From positions 32,509,529-32,573,528 of the forward strand of contig JAQNBH010000015.1 of the NCBI GenBank assembly GCA_028752905.1: 64,000 nt of DNA. Direction: 5' to 3'. Position numbers and translations under genes: made by a program. The stretch's first letter is position 1. Each line of letters opens with the position of its first letter. The notes below the pieces were generated by a model. That model was not told where the DNA came from and searched no databases. It saw only the letters and a list, made by a program, of their open reading frames with translations. This DNA is from Cladorhizidae sp. MBARI D1340-BT2. Its lineage: Eukaryota; Porifera; Demospongiae; Poecilosclerida; Cladorhizidae. Of this stretch, positions 44,621-55,058 are shown piece after piece.

Positions 44621-45960
44621 TCAGGCCTGTCGGGATAGCCTATTGGCGTTTTCGTTGTCTTTTCCTGGTCGATGGGTGACCTTGTAATCATACGGTTCTA
44701 ACTGTAATGCCCACCGCATGAGTCGTCCCCCGGAGTCCTTCATGTTATGAGGTACTTCAAACATCCGTGATCTGTGGCCAAGTGCTGTGAACGGCACACC
44801 TGTCAAATATATTTTAAAGTGTTTGATGCCGTCCATGATAGCCAAGCACTCTCTCTCAACAGTCGCGTAGTTGCACTCTGCTCTCTTCAGCTTCCTTGAG
44901 AAGTAGGCCACAGGTCTGTCTTGTTGCTACTCATCCATTTGGCTCAACACTGCACCAACGCCAATCTCAGAAGCATCCGTTTGTAGTAAAAATGGCTTGC
45001 TGTAATCTGGGCCCGTCACAACCGTGTCGGCCTTCAAATACTCTTTTAATGAAGTGAAGGCTGCTTGATGCTGCTCTTCCCGTGACTTCAGTTTGTCAGG
45101 AAAGAGTTTCCCCGTCAAGTCCATCAGAGGGGCAGCAATGTCTGCATAATGGGGCACAAAACGCCTGTAATAGCCTGCCAGGCCGAGGAAGGCTCTCAGG
45201 TCCTTTTTCCTCTTGGGCACTTTGAAGGCCTGGATGGCAGACACTTTTGTCTCGTTTGGTTGTAATCTCCCATGACCGATCCGATGTCCCAGGTAATCAC
45301 AGGATGTCATCCCAAACTGGCATTTTTCAAGCTTTATCTGGAGGCCAGCCTCTGCCAGTCTCTTCAAGGTCTCACGGAGTTGAGCGATGTGGTCTTGCCA
45401 TGTGGTTGCCAAATCGTCCATGTAGATAGCCACCTTTCCATGCAGATCTCCAAATAACTCGTTCATTAATCTTTGAAAGGTGGCTGGCGCTCCCACCAGC
45501 CCAAATGGCATCACACAGAACTCGTATTTTCCAAACTCTGTGGAAAAAGCTGTCTTCTCTCTCGATGCTGGATCCATGGGGACTTGCCAGTATCCCCTGG
45601 CTAAGTCCAATGTTGTGATAAATATGGCTGACGACATCCCATTCAACAAGTCATCTATTCTAGGGATGGGGAAAGGATCTGGTCTGGTGACCGCATTCAG
45701 CTTACGGTAATTGACACATACCCTCAGAGTTCCATCCTTTTTGGGGACCAACACCATTGGTGCGGCCCAAGGACTGTGGCTGGGTTGGATGATGCCCTCA
45801 CGTATGTAGCATCTCTTTAATCTCCTCCTGAACTATTGGTTTTCTGGTGTATGCGAGACGATAAGGTGGTGAACTGGATGGCAGAGTAGTGCCGGTCTCT
45901 ATCCACATGGTTGCACGATCTGTTCTTCCAGCAACTGTACCTCTCGTTGCCTGGTAGTCT
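44621..45960 (-). pseudogene. Reverse transcriptase and RNase H of the Gmr1-like element
   Basis: The RT frame (44927-45757) has VLVPKKDGTLRVCVNYRKLN, LDLARGYWQVP, KYEFCVMPFGL and the catalytic block IYMDD. The N-terminal stretch with PPYRLAYTRKP and SHSPWAAP lies upstream at 45760-45910, out of frame by one small lesion. It abuts the integrase C-terminus with no LTR between. RNase H starts LLQTDASEIGVGAVLS and continues at 44621-44911 (NYATVERECLAI, THRPGKDNENANRLSR). The usual TDH is GH and NADALSR has N for D. With the frame breaks, activity is unlikely. Confidence 0.85.
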
Positions 45961-45971
45961 TCCAAGGCATT

Positions 45972-47197
45972 TTAAATGTCTTCTCGTTGCGTTTGGCTCA
46001 GCGTTGGATCCATGTCTGGCTTGATGTCAACTGTGTTCTCCGCTTTCCACGGGGAAAAGTCTGGTCCAGCATTGTCTGTCTGCTTATTAATCTCCTCCAT
46101 ACTCATCAGGCAAACGGCTGACGGTGATTCCCACCTTGATAACATGTTGACGTGGAAAGTGCGGTGGTTCTTCCGTGCATGAGGGATGTCAACTTTATAC
46201 GTGGTGCTGGACAGGACTTCTTCGACTGCATACCGGCCCATCCACTTCGCCAGCACCAAGTCACCTACTGTGAAGGTCCTATCTCTGGCTTTTTGGTCAT
46301 AACACGCCTTCATCTGCCTTTTTGCTTTTACTTCCATTGTGATGGCAATGTCCTTGGCTTCCTCCAACCAGTCGTACATCTGTCTCAAGTATGAAACGAC
46401 CGACTCCTGCATTTGGCTGGTTCTCCCCACTCCTCTTTCAGGACATGGAGCGGGACTCATGGCTGTCTTCCGAAGATGATCTCAAACGGGCTGAAACCGG
46501 TGGCTTGGTGTATGACGCTTCTGCAAGCAAACAGAACATATGGGATGGCTTTATTCCGTTTGTTCGGGAATTTGTCAACATACTTCCTAAGTCCTGCCTT
46601 GAGGATAGCATTATACCTTTCTACCATCCCGTCTGTCTGGAGATGGTAGGAAGACGTACGGATGCCGCATATTCCAAGCATCTGGTAGAGTTTCTCCATC
46701 AAGTCCGATGTGAAATTGGAGCCTCGATCCATTAATATCTCTTTGGGCAGGCCAACCAGAGAGAAATACTCCACCAAAGTTTTCTCCGCATCTTCGCTAG
46801 AGGTGGTCTTGAGAGGGATGGCGTCGGGAAATCTCGAGCCATAGTCGACGATGGTTAGGATGAATCGGTAGCCTTCTTCAGTCCTGGGCAATGGACCCAC
46901 CATATCCATCGCAATTCTTGTAAAGGGTACTTCAACCACTGGTAGTGGCACCAGCTTGGTCTTCCGCAGAGATCCTTGTGCCGTCTTTTGGCACATCTGG
47001 CAGCGTTTGCACATCTCCGCAACCTCACGTCGCAGACCAGGCCACACAAAGTGCCTGTGGATGTAGTCTGTAGTCTTCATTCTACCAAAATGGGCTGCTA
47101 GTGGAGAGATGTGTGCTAGCCTCATTGTGACTTCTCGGTACGGAGCCGGTAGAACCAGTTGATGACTCTCTTCCAGTCTATTGGGTGGTCTAGCCAT
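45972..47197 (-). pseudogene. Integrase of the Gmr1-like element, upstream of RT
   Basis: HHCC zinc domain (HISPLAAHFGRMKTTDYIH.., CKRCQMCQKT) and the D,D-35-E core (MDMVGPLPRTEEGYRF, LMDRGSNFTSD, DGMVERYNAIL) are in 46457-47197. The C-terminal part 45972-46460 includes VLAKWMGRYAVEEVLS and HARKNHRTFHVNMLSRW. All catalytic residues are present. One frameshift lies near 46460. The protein runs directly into the RT N-terminus. Confidence 0.85.
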
Positions 47198-47949
47198 TCC
47201 CTGTCACATTTACGTCTGATGGTGCGTAGAGATGGATCTTCTTCTTGGGCCTTCCTCATTTGCTCCACTCCGCCGTCGAGTGAGATTGTGGCTCCCCATC
47301 TGGAGGCATGAAGTTGCCTCTCTTGCCGCTTCTGCTGACGGGTTAGGGTTCTCTGTACCTCAGCTGTCATGAAGAAATCGTCTGACCAATCTGGCAGGTC
47401 AGACATGTCTGTTGGTTGAGATTGTAGGTCATTTGGTCGCTCACTGTCTGTGGCGCTCTCTTCTTCGTTGGAGCTTGCTATTGAGCTGGAGTCCCAATCT
47501 GTATCGTCCGTGTCTGATTGAGGAGTTGCTGACGATTCTTGAGACTCAGAGGACTTGTTGGCGGTGGTTGTGGATGTTTTTGTCTTCCTTCTTCGTCTGT
47601 GTTTGGTCTTGCTCCTGGTTTGAGCGAGGTAGCCGCGGTTATGTTCTCTGCCCGTCAAAATATCTAAACCAATTAGCCCGTCAGATGTCAAGTTTGGGTT
47701 GACGACGACTCGGGTCGTGATGGCTTTTCCCATGACCTCTAGGTCTACTGTAGTGGTTTCATGTGTCCTTACATCTCCGTGGACGCAGGTAATTCGAATG
47801 GGTGTCTCACGGCGGTATCCTGGAGTCATCCATTTCGGGTGAACCTGTGTCACTTGACAACCTGAATTGATGATAAGGTCATTGGCTCTCTTCCCATTGA
47901 TGGTGCTTTGGGTTCTCTCCAGTTCCTTTTGGTGTACTTGTGCCATCAA
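47122..47949 (-). pseudogene. Aspartic protease region of the Gmr1-like element
   Basis: NDLIINSGCQVTQVHPKWM aligns with retropepsin (DSG..V.lv.p) and LIGLDIL with the second conserved block, but the active-site Asp is Asn. A Ser/Thr/Glu-rich linker of about 120 residues follows before integrase. The ORF is otherwise open for 275 codons. Confidence 0.75.
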
Positions 47950-48302
47950 GTAACTTGGTCAAGCAAGCTTTTGTTGGACATTGCTTGCTCTCTCTCTCTA
48001 TGTCTGTCGTCTTCTCGTTTCTCCTCTCTTTCTCTCTCCCTACGTCCTGTCTTTCCTCTTCTCTTTTCTCCTCTCTGTCCAGACGTGCTTGCCTCCGACT
48101 CCATGTTTATTTTTGCCATGAATTTGCACATCTCCGTTAGCTCATTATTCAGCTTGACTGAAACTACTAACTCTTCATCTGATTCAGCATGCTCTGTACC
48201 CATTCTATGGCTGACTATCGTCGCCTTTGGAGCACTTTTGGGGTTTGTTTCCCCCTTCTTCTTTCTTCCATTATCCATCTCTTTTTCTGTTCTTGGTAGC
48301 AA
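47946..48302 (-). CDS. Short gag-like ORF
   Basis: 118 codons, highly charged (coiled-coil-like REREREEKREDDRHRERE) and ending in TAA-type stop just at the protease ORF. It has no CCHC zinc knuckle and no capsid-like core, so it is either a strongly reduced gag or an accessory leader. Confidence 0.45.
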   Translation of the reverse strand: MLPRTEKEMDNGRKKKGETNPKSAPKATIVSHRMGTEHAESDEELVVSVKLNNELTEMCKFMAKINMESEASTSGQRGEKRRGKTGRREREREEKREDDRHREREQAMSNKSLLDQVT

Positions 48303-48342
48303 ATATCGAAACAGATAAGGTTAGTTTCCTAGCTGCCACCAG

Positions 48343-48616
48343 TGTTAGAGATAGTTAGGGCCCAATCCCCGCTGAATTAAGCTGTAATGCAATGTAAAGA
48401 ATAATACATCTTTCTTGGTACTGCACACTAGGGCTACCATGACTACCATGAGGTTGGAGTCAGGTGGGCTTGATTACTCTACCTGACCCTTACCTCATGA
48501 CCACACATATTCACACTAATTACATCAATCACACATGCCCTCTAGTTCAGCTATATCGTCTAGTTATTGTCCTGTTTCGCTTGTTGGGGCTCTTCTGGGT
48601 TGGAAGATCTCCAACA
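48343..48616 (-). repeat. 5' LTR
   Basis: 274 bp. TGGTGGCAGC on the minus strand lies one base inside it as the tRNA primer-binding site. Confidence 0.9.
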
Positions 48617-48621
48617 CCTTC

Positions 48622-49603
48622 GCTGTCCTTTGCTGGAGTGTGCGCTCGAATTGGAATATCAGGATCGAGTTCATAAATCAAATGGGAGAGGCCAAATTTA
48701 TATTATTGTTAGTGTTAATTAGAGCAACATGAATAATGCATGTTTGTTTATAGCAGGACTTGAGTGCAAAGTGCTTGTCGCTTTCTATCTTCTCTAAAAC
48801 ACCCACACTCCAAATCGGCCATATTCTTTTCCTGTTGGTCATGGTGCAAGTGTAATTAACTGCCCAAAACCACAATACACAAAACTATGTACAGTACTTA
48901 CAATGGCAGTGGTTCTTTGGACCACACATGTGCTGTTGTATGTAAGGAAATTTTGAATTTTGGTCAGTCTAAGTGGTACTAGTGATTTGTGGAAGTTATC
49001 AAATGCTTTTGGTTTGCTCTTGGTTGCTATAGGTTGTCAGTTGCTTGATAAAATGAAGTCCCTAATATGGTATGCTGCAATCAGCAGAAGTGCCAACTGT
49101 CCCCAAACTTCGAGGATGGTCCCCTAACTGGCAGCTTTGTCCCCAGGTCCCCAAACTGAAAGGGATATTGACTTGTCCCCAAAGCTCCTGACTAGGCCTG
49201 ATGGAGCACATTGTGGTTTCATGGTTACCAGGCTGAAAATCAGCTGACCTGAGTTAATTAGGATATCAATCTCCTAATTAACACAGATCAGCTGCTTTTT
49301 CAACCTGTACCATGAAACCACAATGTGCTTATCTGTACTGAGTGATGTGTACAGTACTGATGTACTAGTATACTAGCTATCAGCTTTTTAGCTTGAGATT
49401 TTGAGTTCTGTTCATGAGCATATGATTTCTCTGTTGTAATTGACCTTTCAAAGAGATTTCTGCAGATTGGTCTGCTGACTGATTCTAGCTCCCTGGACAA
49501 ATTGCGGAAATAATTCTTGGATTTTAAATTGTCACCAGCCAATCATCCTCCCATTGGCAAGTATAAGTCAGCTTACAAGACAGAGGGACCTAAAGCAGGA
49601 AAA
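48622..49603. other. No confident gene
   Basis: Includes 49195-49325, where CTCCTAATTAAC-type blocks and CATGAAACCACAATGTGC are inverted relative to GCACATTGTGGTTTCATGGT, a possible foldback. Confidence 0.4.
49195..49330. repeat. Foldback inverted repeat
   Basis: GCACATTGTGGTTTCATGGT at about 49207 is the reverse complement of ACCATGAAACCACAATGTGC at about 49308, and the inner arms (AAATCAGCTGACC/GATCAGCTG, GTTAATTAGGA/TCCTAATTAAC) also pair. It is a compact palindromic element of about 120 bp. Confidence 0.7.
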
Positions 49604-49843
49604 TGTTGGTGGGAAGTTTGCAAGATGAAAACCTTGGATGGGGAGGTGAGATTTCCTTGCTTGGTTAAACTCATGACTGACTAGTCTTCTGACCATCCCT
49701 GTTTCCAATCTGACTCTGAGAGGGGCTTTTCTATTCTCAGAAAGATTCATACTGACCAGAGGCCTATTTTAAGCCAAGAAACTTTGATTGCTTTAATGAC
49801 AATGAAGTTTAACTGCTACAGTGCTGCTATGAGTCAATCTTGA
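49604..49843 (+). pseudogene. hAT transposase C-terminal (dimerisation) remnant
   Basis: The frame reads CWWEVCKMKTLDGEVRFPCL, VKLMTD, TAG, then SDSERGFSILRKIHTDQRP and LSQETLIALMTMKFN. This is the hAT family C-terminal signature (N.D.ERGFS.l..i.td.R..l...tl..lm.i). One stop and absence of the DDE core show a dead 3' fragment. Confidence 0.75.
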
Positions 49844-51455
49844 CCGAGCAATTGCTCACAGAATGCAAGAAAGCTCCTCCAAAGCTGTCAAAACTAACTA
49901 GTAGTGTATTAATATTTTTTGTTGACATTATTTATGATGACATAATCTTTATTACATGCAATGGGCATGGTTAGTGGGTGTGGCATGGGTGTCCCCTAAG
50001 CCAATTTGAAAAAGTTGGCACCTATGGCAATGTCTGAAATTCCGCCCTATTACGCTCCCTATTACGCTCAACACAAATGCCTATTATGTTCAAAAAGTGT
50101 TAATTTTTTCACATATTATGTTTAAAAAAAACATAACCGATTGAATGCCAACTTTGTTTGTGGTTTGTTGCAATAATTATATTTTTAGCTATAACTTCTT
50201 TTTCTAGAATGAACTTCTCAAACACATTAGAATGGAAATACAATAAGCTGCAGTTTGATATAAGGATCAGCTCCATCAAAGTGAGCAAACAAAAGCTATA
50301 TACAGTAGCTGTACGTCGCTATATGTCTACAACAAAACTTACACCAACGAAACCCATTCAGAAGTGCCTCCTTGTTCGAAAGCGAAGTCATTCAGAATGA
50401 TTCCTGGTAAGCATTGGTGCTTGTGCTGCTTTCAAAAGAAGGCTCCAGAAACAGCAGTAAAGGCCAGAAAGAGACCATTCGAGAATGCAGTCGTGATTTT
50501 CAGCCATTAAAAATATTTTTGCTTGCATGCCATGTCTAACTGGAAGTAACATTTTATTACTATTTTAAATCAATCAATTCGTCTATTGGGCATGTGCATA
50601 CGGAGAATGGATGCCTAATAAAAATTCTTCGATTTAATTTTTCCCCTCCCCTTGACAATGTCAGAGTTGTGCCATATACAAGCATGGAATCGGTTAATTA
50701 AACTGTAATGTAATAGACAATTCAATGTCGTCATCCAGTGAACTATTTAATTTTTGTTATGCATTGAAGGAAGCATTAAGCAAAGAAAATATTCTCTCAG
50801 CAGCTGCTGGGGAACGCTGCAGAAATAGAACCTTTTGGGGCAGCTGGGGCAAGCGGTGCTTGTTTTTCTTCCACCAGTCCAGCTCATCAATCTTTGGTGA
50901 CTCATCATCTGCATTTGCTATTTATATACATTAGGCTCTTAATTCTTCCTTTAGTCCAGTGACGGTAGAAGTTTTATTCATTGCAGGAACGGAAGTCAGG
51001 CCATCCACATCTGTAGCTGAAGTTGAAGGTTACATGACATTAACCTTTGAAGGGAAAATAACCTTGGCTGCTCTAAAAGCATTCAAGGGGTCATGACCGA
51101 GAGTTGGCCCTGAAAATATCCGATCACACAGTTTCCTTCCTTACATTATCCACTGCTGGACTACCTAAAGCAAGAGGATGTGCAATGCTCGGCATATTTG
51201 GATAGTGACTGGCCTGTTACAAAACTTCTTGATCCCTTCATAACATTCAGCCTCTGTGAATGAAGAACTTTTGGCTTCTTCAATCCATGACTTTCAAGAT
51301 CTTTTTTTCCACAGCTAACATAATTTTCCTCTTTCTATAAAGCTTAGATTTCTTTGGTGCTTTTGAATCTATCATGAAGTGATGTAACTACAGGTACACT
51401 GATGTCGTCTACTGATCTACCTGAAGAGGAGACAAAATGGACCATCTCCAGGGTC
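49844..51455. other. No confident gene; two coding-like stretches
   Basis: The plus frame from 50725 (MSSSSELFNFCYALKEALSK, to AAAGERC) and a second from about 50957 (VTVEVLFIAGTEVRP to ALKAFKGS, stop at about 51091) are protein-like. They are separated by a TTCCTTTAG acceptor at about 50955. They may be exons of one small gene, but phase and donor are not established. Confidence 0.3.
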
Positions 51456-51464
51456 ATGACAGCT

Positions 51465-51858
51465 AGTACTCTAGCAGCAGAGCCACATCATATTCGTCAG
51501 CCATTTTAGTACTGGTCCACCAACCATGGGCTTGCTCATGTGATCCACCACAGCTAGTACCAGCAGCAGTGCTATCATCACATTCGTCAGCCATTTTATT
51601 ACTGGTCCACCAACCACGTGCTTGCTCATGTGATCCACCACAGCTAGTACCAGCAGCAGTGCTATCATCACATTTGTCAGCCATTTTAGTACTGAAGGCT
51701 AGAGCATTTTAGTACTACCATGTGCTTGCTCATGTGATCCACCACAGCTAGTACCAGCAGCAGTGCTATCATCACATTCGTCACCATTTTATTACTGGTC
51801 CACCAACCATGTGCTTGCTCATGTGATCCACCACAGCTAGTATCAGCAGCAGTGCTAT
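51465..51858. repeat. 90-bp tandem repeat, left of the gypsy insertion
   Basis: Unit GCTAGTACCAGCAGCAGTGC...GTGATCCACCACA repeats about four times. On the minus strand the 90-bp unit keeps one frame open (MADKCDDSTAAGTSCGGSH plus EQARGWWTSNK, 30 residues) for at least two units. It resumes at 57035-57130 beyond the retroelement. Confidence 0.85.
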
Positions 51859-51987
51859 TTTACCGTGAGCTAAATATATTATAACTGAACACTGATAATG
51901 CAAGCAACAACAACTCAAGTTCACAAGTCAGTTAATTACCACAAGTCAAGTCAGGTGATCAGTTCGGCATGTGCGCCTGCCTGTGAT
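51859..51987 (-). repeat. 3' LTR of the 52-57 kb element
   Basis: Aligned to the 5' copy apart from a 10-bp insertion there. The canonical TG..CA ends are not obvious, so borders are uncertain by about 10 bp. Confidence 0.75.
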
Positions 51988-52646
51988 CAGGAGCCCCAGT
52001 GAAGTGCAATGGAGTGAAGGTGGCCTAGCGGTAGCGTAGAGGGACCTTGATGGGCCTGCCAGAGCGTGAGAGAAGAGGTGGAATCGTTGAACAGGCCGGA
52101 GTAGTGGCTAGGTGAGGGCTTGCCGGATGCCGGAGGAATGGACTTATGTGGTTGTGTTGTGGTGGGGTGGTCAGGTTGACCAGAGGCAACCTTGAGGTGG
52201 TCTACAGACATACATGTACTATCACGCTGGCCATTGATGTCCAGGATGAAGTAGTTCTCCCTTGCCTCCAGGATTTTGAATGGTCCATGGTAGGGGCGCT
52301 GTAGCGGGCCACGATGGGCGTCATGGCGCATATATACGAAACCAGTAGCTGACAGGTTCCGTGGAACATAGATTGGATGGCGGCTATGTAGCTCAGGTGG
52401 AGGTGGAAGAGCAGAATGCATCGATGTTCGGAGCCGTTAGAGAAACTCTGAAGATGGAGGGATATCACGTGGTTGGTTTGCAGCTGGTGGAAAGAACTCG
52501 CCTGGGACGTGTAAGACTTTGCCGTACATACGAGATCCGCGGCAGAGCATCCGGGATCTTCCCTCCATGCTGGTCTTATGCCTAGTAGAACGAGAGGGAG
52601 TTCGTCCATCCAGTTGGGTCCTCGGAGACGAGCTTTGAGCGAGGCC
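51988..52646 (-). pseudogene. Integrase C-terminal part
   Basis: Frames carry LKARLRGPNWMDELPLVLLG (about 52630-52580) and, in 51987-52421, VPRNLSATGFVYMRHDAHRG plus GPFKILEARENYFILDINGQ, the C-terminal DNA-binding region of gypsy integrases. Frameshifted near 52530. Confidence 0.75.
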
Positions 52647-52650
52647 TTAA

Positions 52651-53588
52651 GGGGGCGGGGCGGTTTCCCCATTTATTATTTTTTTCTTAATTTTTTTAAA
52701 TCATTTATAAATGTTGTAAGCATCTACTACCCATTTCCAAAGTTTTAGAGGCATTGGAGTATCCATTTCAAAGTTATGGTGCTTTTTGTCTTGATTCAAA
52801 ATTGGAAGAGACGCGCACAAGAAGGCTTACGGGAAAGGTAAGTTTTTTGGCGTCATAAAATGGCTACCGCTTATACCTGGAAGCTCACCTGCCACTGAAA
52901 GGTACCCAAATTTCTTGCTGAGTCATTTCTTGCGATTCGCGCAGAGGCCCTGAATATATAACTCTGGTTCACACGCAGCATTTCCAGTCGTGTCGCGTTC
53001 AGTTTTTGGTGAAAGTGTTTGGATGTCTTCGTGCCCTTTCCGTAAGCAGATTCTACAAATCATGAAAAATCCTTTAAAAAAAGCGTTTGGCGAACATAAC
53101 TTTGTCACAGTTAAACCAAAAAAATAATTGTTGGTGTCATTTGAAAGCTCTTTGTGTGTTCTGTAATTTGAGCAAATCAGACCTTTAAAAAAATAGCATT
53201 GCCAAGTTTTATGGGCATTAGAACAGATGACCTTTAGGTGTTAATGAGCTCAACCCATTCGGTCAATTGCAACTGACCAACAGTCTAGCACAAGCCATTT
53301 TGGTTTCGCTCAAATTACAGCCAAGTGTTTCAGGAAGCCACAAAACAAATTTGAGTGCAAGATCTTCTAGTGGTGTTGAGTTAGGTCTGCCAAACGCTTG
53401 AGTGGTAGGGATCTTGGTCTGTCACTTGTATCTTCTAATAAAATGTGTCTATATACACATTTCAGATGCCATTGGAAAGAAGACGGAATAAGCAACACTT
53501 TGTGAAAACAAAATTATCTGCATAGTGGAAAGAGAAAAAAAGCTATGGCAATTACAAACTTTTTTTGTTAAACGGGGAAACCGCCCCC
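52651..53588. mobile_element. TTAA-flanked MITE (938 bp) inserted in the integrase
   Basis: Ends are GGGGGCGG..GGTTTCCCC on the left and GGGGAAACCGCCCCC on the right, flanked by TTAA at 52647-52650 and 53589-53592. TTAA duplication is the piggyBac hallmark. The left end has a 5-bp GGCGG duplication. No transposase frame is inside, and its ends differ from those of the element at 33332, so it belongs to another family. Confidence 0.8.
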
Positions 53589-53592
53589 TTAA

Positions 53593-54433
53593 GATGGCGG
53601 TGTAGGCGTTCCACCATTCCATTAGTCTGAGGGTGGTACACCATTGTCGTGGAGGCAGAGATGCCCAATAGCTTGTTGAGTTCGGCCCAGATGTGTGACG
53701 TAAACTGCGGGCCACAGTCCGAAGTCAGATCGTCCGGAAAGCAAAACCGAGCAATCCAGTGCCTGACGAGGGCTTTTTCGCATGTCTCCGTTGTGGAGTT
53801 CTCCATTGGAATGACCTCGGGCCATCGTGTGAAACGGTCAACAATGGTGAAAAGGTAAACTTTGTTCTCCGAGGTCGGAAGGGGTCCAACAATGTCCACA
53901 TGAAGGCTTCCGAAACGTCTGTCAGGAGGTGGTCGCTCCTTGAGAGGGGCGTGGACATGATGCTGAATTTTGGATGCTTGGCAGTGGTGGCACTCTCGGC
54001 ACCAACGGCGAATGTCTCGCTTGAGCCCATGCCAGACGAAACGGGAGGAGATTGCTTTCTGTGTTGGGCGAGTGCCAGAGTGAGAAAGACCGTGGATGTC
54101 TTCAAAGACTCTTCTGGTCCACTGTGATGGCACGACCGGTCTGTTCTGTCCGATGGAGGTATCGCAGATGATAGTGAAGTCACCAAATGGTATGTCTTCG
54201 AAATGAAGACCAGTGATAGAAGTCCGGTAGGCTGCAATCTCCACTGAGTTGGACTGACAGTTGGCTAGTTGGCGGTAGTCGATGGTTTGGGGAGCGGCGG
54301 CTGAGATTGCTGCCGCACGGGAAAGAGGCATCCACCACAACATCGGATTTTCCTTCGATGTGAAGCATGTTTGTTGAGAACTCAGCGATGAAAGACAGGT
54401 GTCTGGATTGCCTTGGTGATTGCTCTGCAGCAC
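53593..54433 (-). pseudogene. Integrase N-terminal and core
   Basis: HHCC finger (DIHGLSHSGTRPTQKAISSR, CRECHHCQASK) followed by the DDE core: HVDIVGPLPTSENKVYLFTI, LTSDCGPQFTSHIW and NGMVERLHRHLK. The 293-codon frame is open until the MITE, which splits it right after the catalytic Glu. Confidence 0.85.
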
Positions 54434-55058
54434 TGGGGAAAGCGTACGTCAACGGCTTGTGATCTGTGTGTATCGTGAATGGTCAGCCTTCGACGTAGTT
54501 CCTGAAGTGTTTGATGGCGAGGTTGTAGATGGCCAGGAGTTCCTGATCAAAGGTGCTGTATTTCTTCTCGGCTCCGGAGAGTTTGCGGGAGAAGAAAGCG
54601 ATTGGGCTCCAGACACTGGCTTGAATCTGCTCCAGTTGGCCTTTGTCAGAAGCGTCCACTGTGATGCTGGTCATTGCGGCCGCATGTGGATGGTGTAGGA
54701 GAGTGGCTGAAGCAAGAGCAGACTTGGCTGTGGTGAACGCCAACTGGCATGCAGGCGTCCATGTAATGGTTTGACCTTTGACCTTAGTAGCTTCGTGGAG
54801 TGGGTGCAGTTTCCGGGGCATGAACCGGTGATAAATGGTTATCATTCCCAGAAAGCGTTGAAGACTGGCCTTGGAGTCTGGGATAGGGAAATCATTTACA
54901 TACAGCATCAACCCTGGAGAGCATGGGCGAGATACCGGCGGAGTTGAGACAATGGCCGAGGTAATCCAGCTCAGAGACACCAAACACCCTCTTGGCCCTG
55001 TTGACTGCCATGCCATTGGCAGAGAGGAGACGAAAAACTTGACGGAGGTGGTCGGCAT
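54180..55058 (-). pseudogene. RNase H region
   Basis: The frame 54483-55058 holds FLGMITIYHRFMPRKLHPLH and then ITVDASDKGQLEQIQ, SPIAFFSRKLSGAEKKYSTF and ELLAIYNLAIKHFRNYVEG, the RT connection and RNase H. A stop at 54483 and a frame change to 54180-54452 follow. Confidence 0.8.

Larger units (their letters stand above)
44285..48616 (-). mobile_element. Gmr1-like Ty3/gypsy element (integrase before RT)
   Basis: LTRs at 44285-44571 and 48343-48616 begin TGTTAG and end TCCAACA. A perfect 5-bp target duplication CCTTC lies at 44280-44284 and 48617-48621. On the minus strand a primer-binding site (TGGTGGCAGC) follows the 48.3-kb LTR by one base, and a polypurine tract precedes the 44.5-kb LTR. 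Coding order from 5' is a short gag-like ORF, protease, integrase, RT, RNase H. Normal gypsy elements end with integrase; this order is that described for Gmr1-like elements. The element is only about 4.3 kb because gag is nearly absent. Confidence 0.9.

Noticed and set aside
53449..54237. Overlapping ORFs in alternative frames of the integrase region
   Set aside because: Shadows of the HHCC/DDE integrase frame, which carries all recognisable motifs.
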